Origin: Temnothorax longispinosus
Taxonomy: Eukaryota > Arthropoda > Insecta > Hymenoptera > Formicidae
Assembly: GCF_030848805.1 (NCBI RefSeq)
Contig: NC_092366.1
Location: 7,741,224 to 7,805,223 of the forward strand
Length of the DNA: 64,000 nt
Direction: 5' to 3'
In this document: positions 13,701 to 27,332 of the stretch, in pieces
Numbering within the stretch: the first letter of the stretch is position 1
How the letters are laid out: every line of letters starts with the position of its first letter
Notes under the pieces: model-generated
What the model saw: only the letters and a program-made list of their open reading frames with translations
Databases searched by the model: none
Told to the model about the DNA's origin: nothing
Translations under genes and position numbers: made by a program

Positions 13701-15596
13701 GCATGACTGATTTTTACATTTATATAAGTTACATGGTTTTACGAAAAAACAGTAATATAAATAATAAATATATATTTAAATAATAATGAAAAGACACACC
13801 AACTTTAATGTTAATTTATTTAATTGTATATATATCTTATTTTTTATTTTATGTCATTTCTATGCAATAGCACTTTTTCAAATGACATCTTTGTCAAATG
13901 TTCAGTAGGTACTTCTCTTAAAAAGAGACAGATAAAGATCGAAGAAACTTTCAATAAGTATAAACGACTGATTCGAATATCGTGAATGTAGCGTGGTACT
14001 TACAGTCGGCCTTGCGATGGCCGCAATCAACGGCCCAATTATAATTGCAATGATTATGGACGGCACCGTGTCCGTCGAATAAAAGTCCGTTCTCACAGTA
14101 TTCGAAGGTCAGCGTGCCGTTCGTGCACAAGAAGAAGGCCCCGCAGTCCTCGGGGTGAGCGTAAGCGTGGATCCCGTAAGGATCGGGGCATGGCGGAGCA
14201 TCGAGTAGGGCGGCACCTTGGGCTGTAAAATGAAAATTTGCATGACGAAAAAAATTACAATTCTCCATTAATAATGAATCTTTATTCTTTTAATATGAAA
14301 CTTGAGTGAGATAACGTTGTAATAATTGTTATGCAAAAAAATATTGTATATATAATATTAATTAAAACATAATAAAACGGAATATAATTTATTTTTAATA
14401 CGACATACATATTATAAATTATAATTTATTATATATAATAAATTATTTATTATATATAATAAATTATTGCGTTTTATTATTGTATATTATATTGTATATA
14501 AATAAATAAAAATATGTATACATATAATTACTCTATATTAATCGTTATTCCGCGCGTATTTGTGCAAACTTATGCAAATATATTTTACTGGAGAATTAAT
14601 GAAAGTAAAATGTGTTTTATCATAATTATGAAAAGAAACACATACGTTGACAAAGCGTAAATTATATATAGCTTAATATAGCTATATGTAGCTCGTTTTT
14701 CTTTAAATGACGCATTTTGTGACGCATTGTCTTATTCGAATAAAGAATAAACAAACGAAAATACCGGAAAACAGAATTTTGTCGGTCAAGTTTGATTACG
14801 TATAGATTTAAAAAAATTCGTTTTGCATGACAGCCTCGCGAATGTCGGTTTTCTTAAATTTTTTTCGCGAACACGCGAAAGTGAAACTTACAACAGCGTG
14901 GCGAAATATAACGTGGGCACCATATTTATCTTTCTATACAGAAATGCAAAAAAGATACGGAAACATAAACGATTTATATCAAGAACCGGAGATTCAAGAC
15001 CGAAAAAAATAGCGATGGTCGATAAATCAAAATCATTTTTGAAGAAATTCTTGCAGGCATAAAAGAATGTATAAAATAGAACGTTTCAAAACATAAAATT
15101 GAAATATCCAATAATTTTTTAAGATTTAGCGCAATTTCTCGTAAAAAAATAAAACTGATTAAAAATAGCGTTTGAAAAATTATCCCGCTACACAATTCAA
15201 CTACGTCGCAGATCGCTCCGTTACGTTTATCATCGATCACCTCGGAATGTTCGCCGTTATGTCACACACGCGAATCTTAACATATGGTGTCTCGTCGGTG
15301 AAAGTCCCGTGGGCTCGAGCATGATGTTGCAACCTGTCAGGAGTCTACGGCGAGGAAGAACGCGTTCACGCCTGCGAAGAGGCAGTCCTCGGTGCACGGA
15401 GGAAGACGAGAAGCGCATTCCGAGGCGGAGATGCACACGCACGGAGATGCGAGAGGTATAGGGTTCGAGCGCGTAGGCGAGGTGAAGGTAACCACCTCGC
15501 GGGTTACGGTGGTTGGCGGTGGACGGTGGTGGTGGACTTACCACGTGCCAGGACCGCCAGGAGCAGCAGCAGGGTCACGCTCCGCGAATAGCTCAT
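10744..15596 (-). CDS. Obstructor/CPAP3-family chitin-binding protein (D/E-like)
   Basis: Secreted cuticle chitin-binding protein, reconstructed as five exons: 15542-15596 (ATG and signal peptide MSYSRSVTLLLLLAVLAR), 14004-14222, 13007-13274, 10980-11114 and 10744-10759. All junctions are GT/AG and the phases agree, giving about 230 residues. Three six-cysteine ChtBD2 domains are visible, starting at PPCPDPYGIHAY, PGCEYQFGMYPESDSC and FKCPHKLPPHSPAAKF; the last is completed by exon 4 (FPVPSDCGRLITC). The final exon adds only five codons (C-S-N-G-V-stop), and the last cysteine codon is split TG|C. If the last intron were retained the protein would end H-W-F-V. Intron 3 contains a TTAA-flanked mobile element. 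The sequence differs clearly from obst-A and obst-B. I place it with the D/E class of CPAP3 proteins, but the exact orthologue is not certain. Confidence 0.85.
12193..12950. mobile_element. TTAA-flanked non-autonomous DNA element
   Basis: The segment begins TTAA-GGTAGCTGTCTCG and ends with the exact reverse complement CGAGACAGCTACC-TTAA. That gives 13-bp perfect terminal inverted repeats and a TTAA duplication at both edges. There is no transposase reading frame inside. TTAA target sites are characteristic of the piggyBac superfamily, so a piggyBac-type MITE about 750 bp long is the simplest reading. It sits in an intron of the minus-strand obstructor-type gene. Confidence 0.75.
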
Positions 15597-16804
15597 CTTT
15601 CCGGCACTCTCTTCGGCTTGACTACTGTCTCTGACGGCGAAGTTGGCGATTGGCGCGCACTTTAGGTGTCGGCCTCGGTGCACCTCCGGACGGGAGATCT
15701 CGTCTCCCTTCACTCCCTTCACCGCCGGCTTCGCCGAACCCCACCAGGGTCCCCCTTGGTCGCCCCGCTGGTTTGCCTACGTGCTCGACCTACCGACCAG
15801 CGGCGCCGAGCGTGATGAATTGTCCTGGTGCGCTTGGATCCTTCGATCTGTCGCGAGATATATTGATTTGGAGAGAAAGAAGAGAGAATTTCAGCCGAAT
15901 AGATTGCGAAGCTATTGGAGAAAGTCAGGAAGAGTTCTCTAGAATGTGTGCAAAACATATAAAAACATGCGTCAGCAAATAAATCAGGCAAAAGTGTCGC
16001 GAATCAGACGCTATTATAGTGAGAAAAGAACGATTCTGCCAAGATCACAAGATAATAGCTGGAAGTTCTTTTGTGTCGGTACTTTTTCAGATAATGAGAC
16101 ATAAATTTTATCATTTTACTAATCAATTTAATAGAATCTGAATTTAAAAAACGAAGAGCTGTGTCCATATTCAAGACGCAAATTCGAGAAAAGCCGGATA
16201 TAGTGCTTGGATATGATAAGGATAAGCTAATTATGTAAATCTAAGCGATGTAACAACAATCGTAATAGGCACGTTTGCAACAATCATCGTATCGGAAAAG
16301 CTGCCGAGAAGTCTATTTTTAAGCGGCTCAAGCACTCTCTATACGTCTTACGTAATACTATTCGTATGAAGAAACGAAGAATATTTCTTTGGCCGCGCAG
16401 GAGCGACTCGCGATTCATCATTCTTCTAATCATATATATCCTAATCTCTCGTGGCATCGCGATTGATTGCGGGAGAGCGCATCGCGTGTGTGAATAGATG
16501 ACGTTGGACTTAATGCCGAAGCGCAGTCTTCCCGCGCCTCGAAATATCTGAGGATGCAATGTCCCCCGACACGTACGCTCTGCGTGTTCAACTATACGTT
16601 GCACAAGCGTGCTCGTTATTTTTCCGCGCGCTTATTAATGTACCGCGTAGCATTTGCGCGCTTTCGGCGAACGGTTGCGCAAATGGAAACATTATCGTAT
16701 CACTCGACGCTTCTCATAAATGACAATTTAAGGATCGCGCTCGATCATTCAGGACGATTATAGTAAACGTACTTGGAAGATGTCGCTATTAATCAATAAA
16801 GGAG

Positions 16805-16838
16805 TAGGGATCCTTTAATGATCATTAAAGGATCCCTA
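16805..16838. repeat. 34-bp perfect palindrome
   Basis: Each half reads TAGGGATCCTTTAATGA inward and the two halves are exact reverse complements with no spacer. It lies in intergenic DNA. It may be a protein-binding site or a remnant of a small hairpin element; nothing nearby decides between these. Confidence 0.9.
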
Positions 16839-19682
16839 ATAAAGGAGCTTTCCCTGGTTAGAAAATTATAATCTAAATGAAGCTTTTGTTTCAAGTCCGA
16901 TGAATTATAGTTCCGTACAGACGTCCGCGTCTCTATAAAAATGAATAATATAATATAACTAATAACATAAATAACAATAAATATATTAATAATATAATTA
17001 TAATTGTAGATTATATCTGGGATAATTGTAGGAAATATCTGTCTCGAAATTTTTTAGATTATAGTCATCGATCGTGGTTCGGTCTTTTGTACTGATCAAA
17101 GACACGTTTTTCGTCGGCAAAGGAAAAGCGAGTTTCTCGGGGGAAAACTGAATATGGTAATTCAGCAAGGACACGTTGCATTTAACGGTTAATGCCAAGG
17201 CGCGATCTTCCCCTTGTGACATCACTGGCCAACGATGTAATACGCGTCCCGCTAAATGCGTTGTAATTGACGAACGCGTGTAATACTTAAAACGTGCACG
17301 CACGCAGATAGATATACTTACGTTCTTGGTATATTAACATGGTGCGAACGCTGATGCGTGCGCACGTTGGTGAGGCCCCTGGGGCATTAACCAGGGGCCT
17401 TACGCAAGACCCATCACGCTGGTCTCAGGGAGGAGGGACCAGATTGCCGGATAGTGAAAGCAGAGCCGAGGCGAGCCGGGCAAGTCGACAGATTGACCAG
17501 ACATTCGAATTGAATGTATACGTTACGATGACGGTCAGTTAATTAGTTTAGACTTTCTATGAACAAATTGTCGAAAATATATTGCCAGAGAACCGCCAGA
17601 AAAATAGCATATAACTTATTCTATTTAAGAAGTCATACATATGATCTGCCGGTACTAATAAAATATTAAATAAATTATACTTAAAGAAAAGGAAATATAT
17701 ATCTCAGAGAGAGAGCTTGCTTATAAGAAAAGATACACATGATATATATCATGTTTTATATTTTATTTACTTTATTAAGACTTTTTATCTGCACAAAAAT
17801 GCCGCGCAGGAATAAGAAATTTATTTTGGCCGAATTTATTTGGTTACGAACAAAATGCAAATTAACGATTGTGATATATTTCGTCGAATGCTTCGCGAAA
17901 TTACGTAAAGAGAAAGGTTGCTATCAGGCAAATGAAGAGAAATTGTTAGCTCGGAAAACCGTGGCATGTTGTTTATTGTGCACCGTAAATCGCGCCGAAT
18001 CGCCAGGTAGTTCTTGCAGTTTTCCAATATTTGAAAGTATGTAAAATATAAGAAATAAAGCAAATTTTCAGTAACGTACAATAAAAAATGTGAAGCAAAA
18101 ATAATAAACTATGAAAAACGTTATTTGAAAATCTGTTTAATTGATTTTTCTTTACTATCATTAAAATGTCAAAAATACTTTAACAAAAGTAAATACGACT
18201 GAATAAGGCATAACACTGTAACGTCAGATGTTGCAATGTAATTGTATGATAGATGGGTTAATTAATTCTCACGCTGACATTTGACTCACCGAGTGAAATT
18301 CAGGATGCATTCGAAGAAGTAATTTTGCAAGTATTTTACGATATATTCTGGAGTATTGTGGAGTGAAGAGATTTTCGACGTGCGATCTTTTCTGTCAGAG
18401 AAAGTCATTATTGTAACACACAATATTTAACGATTTAACGATTTAACTAATATTACTTATATTATAAAATATGTTCGATTATAGCAATGCAGAAACTCTA
18501 CACAATTATTATACTTCCCTTAATTAATTCTCTTAAATTTCTGCAGAAATATTTTCTCTTTTTTATCTTCTCAATTTAAACAGACCTAAAAAGTAAACAA
18601 TGTTTATATCTATTAATATAATGATTCTTAATTTAATAACAATACTTTTATTTATTTTATAACGTATTTATCTTTTAATAATATACATTATGTATAATAT
18701 ATTAAATATATAATTTTAGAAAACTCTAAATTTTTCGCATATTTTGGATTAAATAATTATATTATCTTTGTAGAGAATATTTTAGGATTTAAGGGAAATT
18801 ATATAATCACTTTAAAATTTTTTTATCTTATATATTTCTCATGAATAATATTATTTGCATAAGTATTTGTAAGTATAACATCTTTGATAAAATCTGAAAA
18901 AATTCTTCATTACGTATATTTTAATACAAATATTGACCTTTTTATACAACTTTTATCCGCGAAACTTACAGAAGAACTTAAGTTTATTATTAGAATTCAT
19001 AATTAGAAAAATGAAAATGAACATAGAATCTTGTGTTTAAGCAATACATTATTATGTCAAGTAAATTTTAATTTCATTACAAAGCCAATTAATATCCAAT
19101 CAAAAAGTTTTGAATAATTTTGTAAAAAGAAACTGAGGTAAAATCAACTCCAAACTTGTAAAAAAATTTGTAAACGGACTTTCGGAACATCTTGCATATA
19201 AAATGTGTACAATAATTATCAAGACGTAACAGTGTGTAATTCTTACAACATCGGCTAAAAATTATGTTATCTAATTGTAAGATAGAGTCCAGAGTGAAAG
19301 ACTTATTTCCTCATTAGAATATATAATAAATAAATTTCATTCCTTGAGTTATTTAATCGCGGAATTGTGCGGGCGTTTGCATGTACGCGCTTTTACAATA
19401 AAATTTCGACATAATCGATAATTATATAAAATCGGACCGGTTCGAGCACGGAGGCTTTATCTAACGGATATAGAACTTGATATCGTCGGTCCGCGGGCTT
19501 TTCTTTTCGCGGGTTAATGATCCGCGACCGACTACGGCTAACTTTATTGCGGATTTTCCGAAGGTGAATTTGTTTACGTAAAAGGAGAAAGGGGTAGTAA
19601 TTCGTCGCGGGGAGGGCGAAAGCGCGATCGCTCTCGAAAAGATCACGCAGCGATTTTTACGTAAGCGTGCATATCACATGCA

Positions 19683-19688
19683 TTTATT
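19683..19688 (-). promoter_or_regulatory. Polyadenylation signal of A-like obstructor gene
   Basis: AATAAA on the minus strand, about 78 bases past the TGA stop at 19766-19768. This is a normal position for a short 3' UTR. Confidence 0.5.
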
Positions 19689-19765
19689 GTTCCTATGAGT
19701 AAAATGATGAGCATTACACACGTAGCTGCAGTTAACTGCGCCATCCGCGGTTCTCCAGCTCACAA

Positions 19766-21501
19766 TCAGTTCTTACGTTTGTAATAGTCCTCGCTGAAAC
19801 ATTACATTTTGTTATAAAGAGCAGTCTGAAGTATTTTTTGAAGTAAGCTTAATTTTGAAATTAGAGAAAAATGTTGAAAAAGAATTTGTCCTTTAAAAGA
19901 CATAAATTATAATTCACTTTTTGCTTATTATAAAAGATTCTATCAAGAATTAAAAAAAAAAGACACTCACCATCCCTGCACGTATTCCGGTTCGGTGCAC
20001 CTGAAGCTCTCCTCGTTGTACACAGTGCCAGGTTCGCATTGGCCCTTCTGCGGCACTACACCGTTCTTACAGATGTAGAACTTGGCGCAATCCTCGGGAT
20101 GCGGGTACGTGGGATGCGGAAGGATCCTGCCGGACGGGCCGGCGACATCGCCGTCCGGGCATACGAAGCCGTCGTCCAGGACGTCGCGTTTCAAGTTTTC
20201 GCACAGGCGAGTGGCGTCCGCCGGCCAGACGCAGCTCGACATCTTAGGTTCGTAAATCAGCCCGGGCGGACAGGGCACCACCTGCACCACCCCGTCGATG
20301 CAGTTGACGAAACGATCGCACGCATTCGGGTCCTCGTGGCCGAAGATGCCGTTTGCGCGCGGGCAGCCCTTGCTAGGATGCGGCTCCTCTGTTCCGTCAC
20401 AAATATGTTATTAGGTAATACCAATGCATGTATAATTATGTAAATGATTATGTAAGTTTTATATTATTTAATATATAATTATTATATAATTGTGATTTAT
20501 CTTGACATTTGTAATTAAAAATAAAATCTATTCTTTTTAATTTTAGTGATTAAATTAAATATTAAATAGAATAATTAATATTTAATGTAAACATTAATTT
20601 TTACAGCAACTATTTAAAAACTATAAAAAATATTTAGCCTAAATTCGATTATAGTTTTATTAAATTTATCTTAGTTTTTTATTTTAATTTTTAATATATT
20701 TCTTGCTTAACTTTATTAACTTAAGTTTTTTTGTATGACCTAAATATTACTCCTTTTGAGGAAACGCGAAAAAGGCCGAACTCAAGAGCATTCGATTGTC
20801 CGTTCGTTAAAAACCGGTTCATACCGAGTTCTATTTTTGCGACTCTATATAATCGGCCATTCTTCTGGTTTGTCGAGCTGTAGGAGAATATATAAAAAAG
20901 CGTAAAAGAAATCTCATAATTGTAGAACTTATTTTCTTTAATCAATAGAATTATTAGAATGAGAGAACAAATTTGTATCTTGAACGAAAAACTTCTCAAC
21001 TTTAAAGTGATCTATGTATAAATATAAAATAAAATAATACAAATAAAAATAAATATATTTTTTTTAAATTGCAAATTATATTTTTATACATGTGAAACTC
21101 TTTGATATTTAATAAGTCTTAAACAATTTTATCTCTCCGTTAATTTCTAATCCCAAGAGAGAAACTTAATTTTCTTTTAATTCATTAAAATCATAATAAT
21201 CGTAGTAACGTAAATAAATCTATTTGTAATAATTCTTACGCAAAAGCGTGCGGTCGCCGCAAGGCACGTTCGCCGGTAAGTCGCAGAACTCCTTCTTGGG
21301 ATTGTCATCCCTGAAGACGAGCCCGTCTTTGCAGAGCTTCTCCTCGGGCTGGCCGTCCACGCAGGCGTAATAAAGATCGCACTGTTCCGGATCGGGGAAA
21401 AAGCCCTTAGGCTCCGGGCAGCGGAACTGCGCCTCGCTCATTGCCAGAATTATCAGTGGCAGAAGACCACGAAGAAACACGTGCTTTCCCACTCCCGTCA
21501 T
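19766..21501 (-). CDS. Obstructor-A-like CPAP3 chitin-binding protein
   Basis: Secreted three-domain chitin-binding protein encoded by three exons: 21240-21501, 19971-20388 and 19766-19793. Junctions are GT/AG and in phase, giving about 235 residues. The N-terminus MTGVGKHVFLRGLLPLIILA is a signal peptide with likely cleavage after SEA, before QFRCPEPKGFF. ChtBD2 domains begin at FRCPEPKGFFPDPEQC, KGCPRANGIFGHEDPNAC and FVCPDGDVAGPSGRILPHP, each with six cysteines. The last exon encodes only EDYYKRKN after completing the split TG|C cysteine codon. The spacing, the domain-2 opening and the C-terminal EDYYK resemble obst-A (downstream in this cluster), so I class it as an A-like paralogue. Its orthology to named CPAP3-A1 or other members needs a tree. 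A 157-codon frame overlaps its start in another phase (see findings). Confidence 0.88.
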
Positions 21502-23875
21502 CCTGAAGAGGGTCCCGAAGAGATTCGCGAGGGTCTTTCAGATCTCTAATCTCAAAGGTATCGCTCGGAGGAGGCTTTCTCTCCTTCCCTTCCTCTTCTT
21601 CTTTATCTTCCTTGGCCTCCTCTTCGACTTCGTCGGCAGCAACGCGTCGCGACGCTGATAAAACGTGACTGCGAGCCCGAAACGGGTTCTGTTTCGCTCG
21701 GCAGTCTCGCCACCACCTTGGTGGGTCCTTACTACTGCACATTTCCTGACCCTCCCTCCTCACACGGCTTCGCCCCCCTTTCGCCAAAAGTCCCGTCTTT
21801 CTCTGTCTGTCTCTTTCTTTTTGATCGAACTGCGAAACCGCTGCTCCTTTTTCTCCCGTCGCGAGTTCTAACGGGTGCATAGACGTAAGTTTTATTGCAT
21901 TGCGTTATTATCGGCGCATATAAATTCCGAGACACTTCCGGGTGTCAACGGCGCGCGACTGGGTCGTTGCTGTTATGCTACCGCGTGCGCGTTTTGCATC
22001 CCTCACTTCACGCTTGGAACCCTCATGCAAATCGGCGGCTGCCGTATTACGTTTATCTTAAGCCTCCGATCAATTTCATCAGAGTCCGAAAGTCGAGACA
22101 TTTTTGAAAGCGTAACGAGAGAGAAATTGTTTCGTGAGTTCGGAGAGAAACAATGATTTATTTGCTTATTTAAGTTAATAGAGCCATTATACGTCAATTA
22201 ATTATCTAAATCTATAATTTTTCTGCACTGTGCATCGTTGTGGAGAAAACAAAAAAGTAACGATCTTGTTGATATAGAAACAGTTATGTACTTATTTAAG
22301 TTAATATGTCAATTATATGTACAATAATTACCAATCTTCGTAAACCGAAGAAACGGAAGAAATACAGATTCATGAATTTAAGAGTAATTAAAATACATAT
22401 AAATCACAGATTTTTTAAACGTTATTTGATTTTATGATAGTATCGCGATATATACCGTTAAAAAAACTCTTATGTTATTCTCAGATAAAATTATAATTGT
22501 TGATAAGAGATAAGATTATCGCAATAATTGAGTATCTCATCAATTGAACATCACATTGTAAGTGCAGAATTTAATTTATTCTACTCTAACGAGTAGATTT
22601 AATCTTCAAAAAGTGTTCAGCAAGTGGCATTTGCGACGAACGCTCGTGAATTGGAAAGTTAAATGGAAGAATACCGTGCATAATAACTCACTCAACTTAC
22701 CTGCCACGCGAGAGAAATAAATTGATCTCTCGCCAAGAAAGAGTAACGACATTTCTGTAATCCAATGCTTTAGGAATATAAAATTGCCATTTTCTTTGCG
22801 GTGCTTTTTACTAAAGCGCTCAGAGTACATGACGATTTATTTCTAATATTTTTTCTCTTTTCTTTTTTCTCGTAAATTTTTAATTAATTTTATTATGTAC
22901 TTTGAGGATCTGGTTTTTTATTTTGTTTTCCCGTTTTTCTTTTACCCTCTTTTGGCGTAAGAACATTTTATATATATCTATTTTATCGTTGACAAATATT
23001 TGGAAAAGTGGAGCGAGCGAACGCATCTCTCGCTCGTAATCGATGCAATGCGAAAAAGAGTATAAGGGAAAAAGGGAGAAAGTGAATCACAGAACGAGAA
23101 ACAACAGAGCAGTTCGGGAGAAAGTGATAGTCAACTGATCTCGTAACGAGAATGATTCAAGGCCTCTTGCACGTTCCTCGGAATGTATACCTACCGTTTC
23201 GAGAATCGATCGGCGACTGAGTCACCATTAACTTTTTCTGAGAAATATTGAAATCATTTTAAAATTGGTGGAACGTGGTGCTAGTTAATTAATTTTAATA
23301 ATAGCATCTCTCTTTCTTTTTCTCGTTTTGTTTTTTGTACAACACAAATTGAGTTTTATTTAAACTATTTAAAGCTTGAAAATTCAAGCGGTCGAAACAA
23401 AAGAAAAAATATACTTACAACTTTGGAAGATTTATATGCATCTTTGTTTAATAATTAAAATAAATAGTATTGTTAGTGAACATTTAAATATTCTCACAAA
23501 GAAACATTGATATTTATAATTTATAATCACGAGCTTCTTGCATTAATCACACGAATCGAATCTTTAAGTTACTATATCATCGATTTTCTTTGTTACATTC
23601 TTCATTAAATAATTAAAGTAATTGAACAATTTTTGTAAGAAGACATTATCTCAATTCTAATCTGCGGCGCGTTTTAATTAACGGGAACCTGGGGAAAGGA
23701 AATCAGGTTTCGATTGACTGATCGAACACTAAATAAAGTAAAAATAAAATGTATTCCAAGACACTCAAATGGCTAAACACACACATGGAGTTACACGCTG
23801 GGCGAAGGGGGTGACGGGTGATTAAAGTGAATGTGCGGCGTCCCGATGCGGGACAGATGAGCGTGGACGACTTCC
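21502..23875. other. Intergenic region: 5' flank of A-like gene and 3' flank of obst-A
   Basis: The first 400 bases are GC-richer and purine-rich on the minus strand, and probably contain the 5' UTR and promoter of the gene starting at 21501. I could not place a convincing TATA/initiator pair. The rest is AT-rich, with no supported gene. Confidence 0.55.
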
Positions 23876-26800
23876 TTACGGCTTCTTGTCGTCGTCCTTG
23901 TACCAGTCCTCGCTGCAAGGTAAACGACAATTGTTGAATTCCTCGAACATTTAAATGAAGCGCAACAGCAGCACCGGCAACTTAATTAATAACTCAAAAT
24001 CAAAATAAGAGATTTCATTAAAACGCAACTATGTAATGACATAATAATAATACAATAATAATTTATATAATTTCGTTACGCAAATAGCGAAAGGTGGAAA
24101 TTAAATCTTAAAAATTACAATCACACGAATCGAAAAAAACTAATTAAACGCGTAATACTTAAAAAAGTCCGTTAACTGGATAAACTTATTTTAAAGTTCT
24201 CTTATTTAATATATTATTACGTGTTCAGAAAGTTTAGCAAAATTATATATATGTGCCCGCATGCCGAATATTCGGATGATGTCAACATGTTTATTCCTAC
24301 GCAAACTTTTGGTGATCACACACTAATATACGCTAGCTCATTAATATGGAAATGTAATGACGCGGAACGATAATATGGTGAATGACAAACGGTTCGTACC
24401 ATCCGGGAACGTTCTCGGGTGAGTCGCATCTCTGCTGCTCCTCGTTATAGACGGTGCCGTCGCTGCAGCCCTGCTCGCGCGGCGTCACACCGTTCAGGCA
24501 TACATAGAACTTCTGACAGTCCTCGGGATGCGCGAATTTGGGATGATCGACCAGCATGCCCCTGCTGTCAACCTGGCTCTCGATCGGGCACTCGAAGCCG
24601 TCCTTCAGCTTCTTGTTCAAGACCCCGCAGCCCTGCATTGTGCAGCATATATTATCGTATCGTTGCATCAAGAAGCATTATCGACTAGCACTTTGATTTA
24701 GCGATTTCTGGGTGAACTCGTAGTCGAAGATTGATCTTTCTTTGCTAGATTAGACGCTCTTGGTGTCCAATTTTTTTTAAATATTGGACGTTCTCATTCT
24801 CTTTTCCCATTTTTTACAACTTTTAATTTCTAATTTTCCCAGTTTTATTTTAACACAGTTTTATAATAAGAATTTTACTAAATAAGTGATGTTAATTCGA
24901 TTAGAAGAATTGTAACTGAAGATTAGGATTTCGACATCTCATGAGTGCTGTTTGTTTCCTATAGGGACTCCTAAGTTCAAATGCCAACAAAATTGCATCG
25001 AAATACCTCAAACCTAGCCAAAGATCTGTAATTGTAATTGGGAGAAAGTATGTGCGTTGTAGGGTACATTAGACGTGCGTACTTTCTCTCAATTAAAGAT
25101 CTAACTTCGGCGAATTTCATAGCTTTTGTTACAATTCCGAATAAATTCCTCTAATAACTAAACCCTCGTTGAGGCCGCTCTAGAATTAGACGCAAAATAT
25201 GACTTTGTTACGTATACACATGCAATGTAAAAGTCAAGATTTTACTTCCGGAACTTTAACATTAATTAATTTTATCGCTAACCGCGTGTCGTAACCAATG
25301 GATAAGTATAACAAATTCTTTCTTAAAGCTTTCTCACCTCGCGACCCGCGCTGTCCGGCCACACGCAAGTTCCGCTGTACTCGTCGAAATGTAGCCCGGT
25401 GGTGCAAGTGATCTCGATCGCCTCTCCGTCGATGCAATTGTAGAAGACGTTGCACACTGACGGGTCAGGATGCGCGAAGAAGCCGTTTCGTCGCGGACAC
25501 TTCTTAGTTGGCTGTGGAGGTTCTAATAACAAAGACGGTCAATCAATCGATTGTGTAGCATTATTAACGCTATATATTTTAAAGTGGAAGAATATTATAT
25601 ATTTAAGTTGTGTAAAAAATATATAAAACGTGATTTTATTTCATAGATATAAATAGATGAAAATAAACACATATTATTTTTGTATAATCGTAAAAATAAT
25701 AATTTGCCTTTAAATTTAATTTGTAATTACCAACGAAGATAATGTTATTAGAGAGAAAATTATTAAATTAGAAATTTTATTTGACGCCAGCAACGGATGT
25801 GTTTATTTTTTAGAATATGTTTCTTCACAAAATATCGTTTTAATGTCTTACGTAATTCGAGACGGTCGCCGCAGTCGACGTTGAAGACGTGGTCGCACTT
25901 GTTGACCTTGCGATTCAGGGGATCGAACACGAGACCGTCCGGGCACAGCTTCTCCGTTGCCACGCCGTCGTTGCATTCGTAATACTTGTCGCATTGTCTG
26001 CTGTCCTCGTACTGGCCGTCCTTGTTCGGGCAATTGTACGCGGCGTCTGTAAACGTTGCCGACGATTAATATTCCACCGCGGTCTTACACCGCAAGCGGA
26101 AATCGATCTGGCGTTTCCGGTAAAACACGGAGGTGGTCGAACCCGTTCGACCTGCCGTCGTCGAATTCTTGGATCGGGCATTATTTCGTCGTTTGTTACG
26201 TAATTTTGTCTTGGGCGCGCTCCGACCGTATACTTATGCAACTCGCCGAACGAGAAAACTGACATTTACGATTTAGAAAGTTCGCTCTCGCACTGTCTCC
26301 GCACTAATTCTAACGGATATCTCCACCGAGCCCGAGAGCTACTCTCTTTCACACTTTTCTCCTTCATTCTTGTTGCAATTCTATCGGTTGATATATAATT
26401 CACTAATATTAAGCAATTTATTAATATCCAATGTTAACTAACATCTCAGTAATAACAATCCCACATTTTATTGATAACCGTGATAAAAATAGTTTATTGA
26501 GATTTTTCAATATCAAAAAATTCAGTAACAGAGTTTTGTGCGGCTACTATAAAAATTAAAAAGTCAGAGAAATGTACAGGTATATTATTATATAACACAT
26601 TTATACGACGTATATGCACATTAGATTTTTGTTGCTGTAACATTAAACACATTTATCGTATCAAAAGTATCAAAAAGTATTTGGAAAGTTTAAGTATATT
26701 ATATTTAATTGTATAATTAGAATTTGTAAAGATATAGTATTCGAAGAAAGTCATCAATGCTTATTTTGTAACTGAAATGCTTACGTTATAATGGGATAAC

Positions 26801-27267
26801 TGAAATATTCTTATTTTTCTTTTACTTTTAATTAGCAAAGTTAATTTGGAAGATGGAGCACAAAGAAATAGGAGCATAAGAAAAGTGCTCATAAGAAATA
26901 TATATTTTTTTTACAAAATTACCAATAAAACTTACTTTACTTTTTTTCTAGAGAATTTTACATCAAGTGTACAATTAAATTTGTCTGAAGTAGATTACAT
27001 TATAAATAACAGTTATTAATAAATAAGTGATAATTTATAGTAATATTAATATCATCGACATCTAACAATTAATTTTTTAAGAATAGCAGTAATTAATTTT
27101 GATGTTACAAGAGAATATTTTCAAGGATTTTCAATGATGCAAGAACAACACTCTTTGCAATACTTTAGAACGTTATTTCTTTCATTCCCGTTTTTTGACA
27201 ATCACGATTGATACTCACGTGTCAGCGCGATCGCGCCTATCAACGCGACAATCCCGGCCGTGATCAT
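23876..27267 (-). CDS. obst-A: Obstructor-A, cuticular chitin-binding protein
   Basis: Obstructor-A is a secreted chitin-matrix scaffold protein of epidermal and tracheal cuticle. Five exons fit: 27219-27267 (signal peptide MITAGIVALIGAIALT), 25852-26046, 25338-25522, 24400-24632 and 23876-23912. All have GT/AG borders and consistent phase, giving 232 residues, close to the usual obst-A length of about 237. The ChtBD2 domains start at YNCPNKDGQYEDSRQC, KKCPRRNGFFAHPDPSVC and FECPIESQVDSRGML, each with six cysteines. Diagnostic stretches are LCPDGLVFDPLNRKVNKCD, LHFDEYSGTCVWPD and HPEDCQKFYVCLNG. The tail EDWYKDDDKKP comes from a 37-base last coding exon that completes the split TG|C cysteine. 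It is on the same strand as its neighbours and is upstream of the A-like paralogue. The match to the insect obst-A pattern is strong. Confidence 0.93.
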
Positions 27268-27327
27268 TCTTTCCTCGTTTGCTCGTGCTTTCTTTCGTCG
27301 GATCGTCGCGGGATGATCCTAGATTGC

Positions 27328-27332
27328 ACTGA
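27328..27332 (-). promoter_or_regulatory. Candidate initiator of obst-A
   Basis: TCAGT on the minus strand, matching the arthropod initiator, about 63 bases upstream of the obst-A ATG (27265-27267). A weak AT-rich TTAAATAG-like element lies upstream, but there is no clear TATA box. Confidence 0.35.

Larger units (their letters stand above)
15597..19765. other. Intergenic region between two obstructor-type genes
   Basis: This holds the 5' region of the gene starting at 15596 (a GC-rich stretch, about 15,600-15,850) and the 3' flank of the gene whose stop is at 19766. Visible items are a 34-bp perfect palindrome at 16805-16838, a GC-rich hairpin at 17373-17400 (10-bp stem, 8-base loop) and a probable polyadenylation signal at 19683-19688. 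I found no supported coding exon. Confidence 0.6.
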
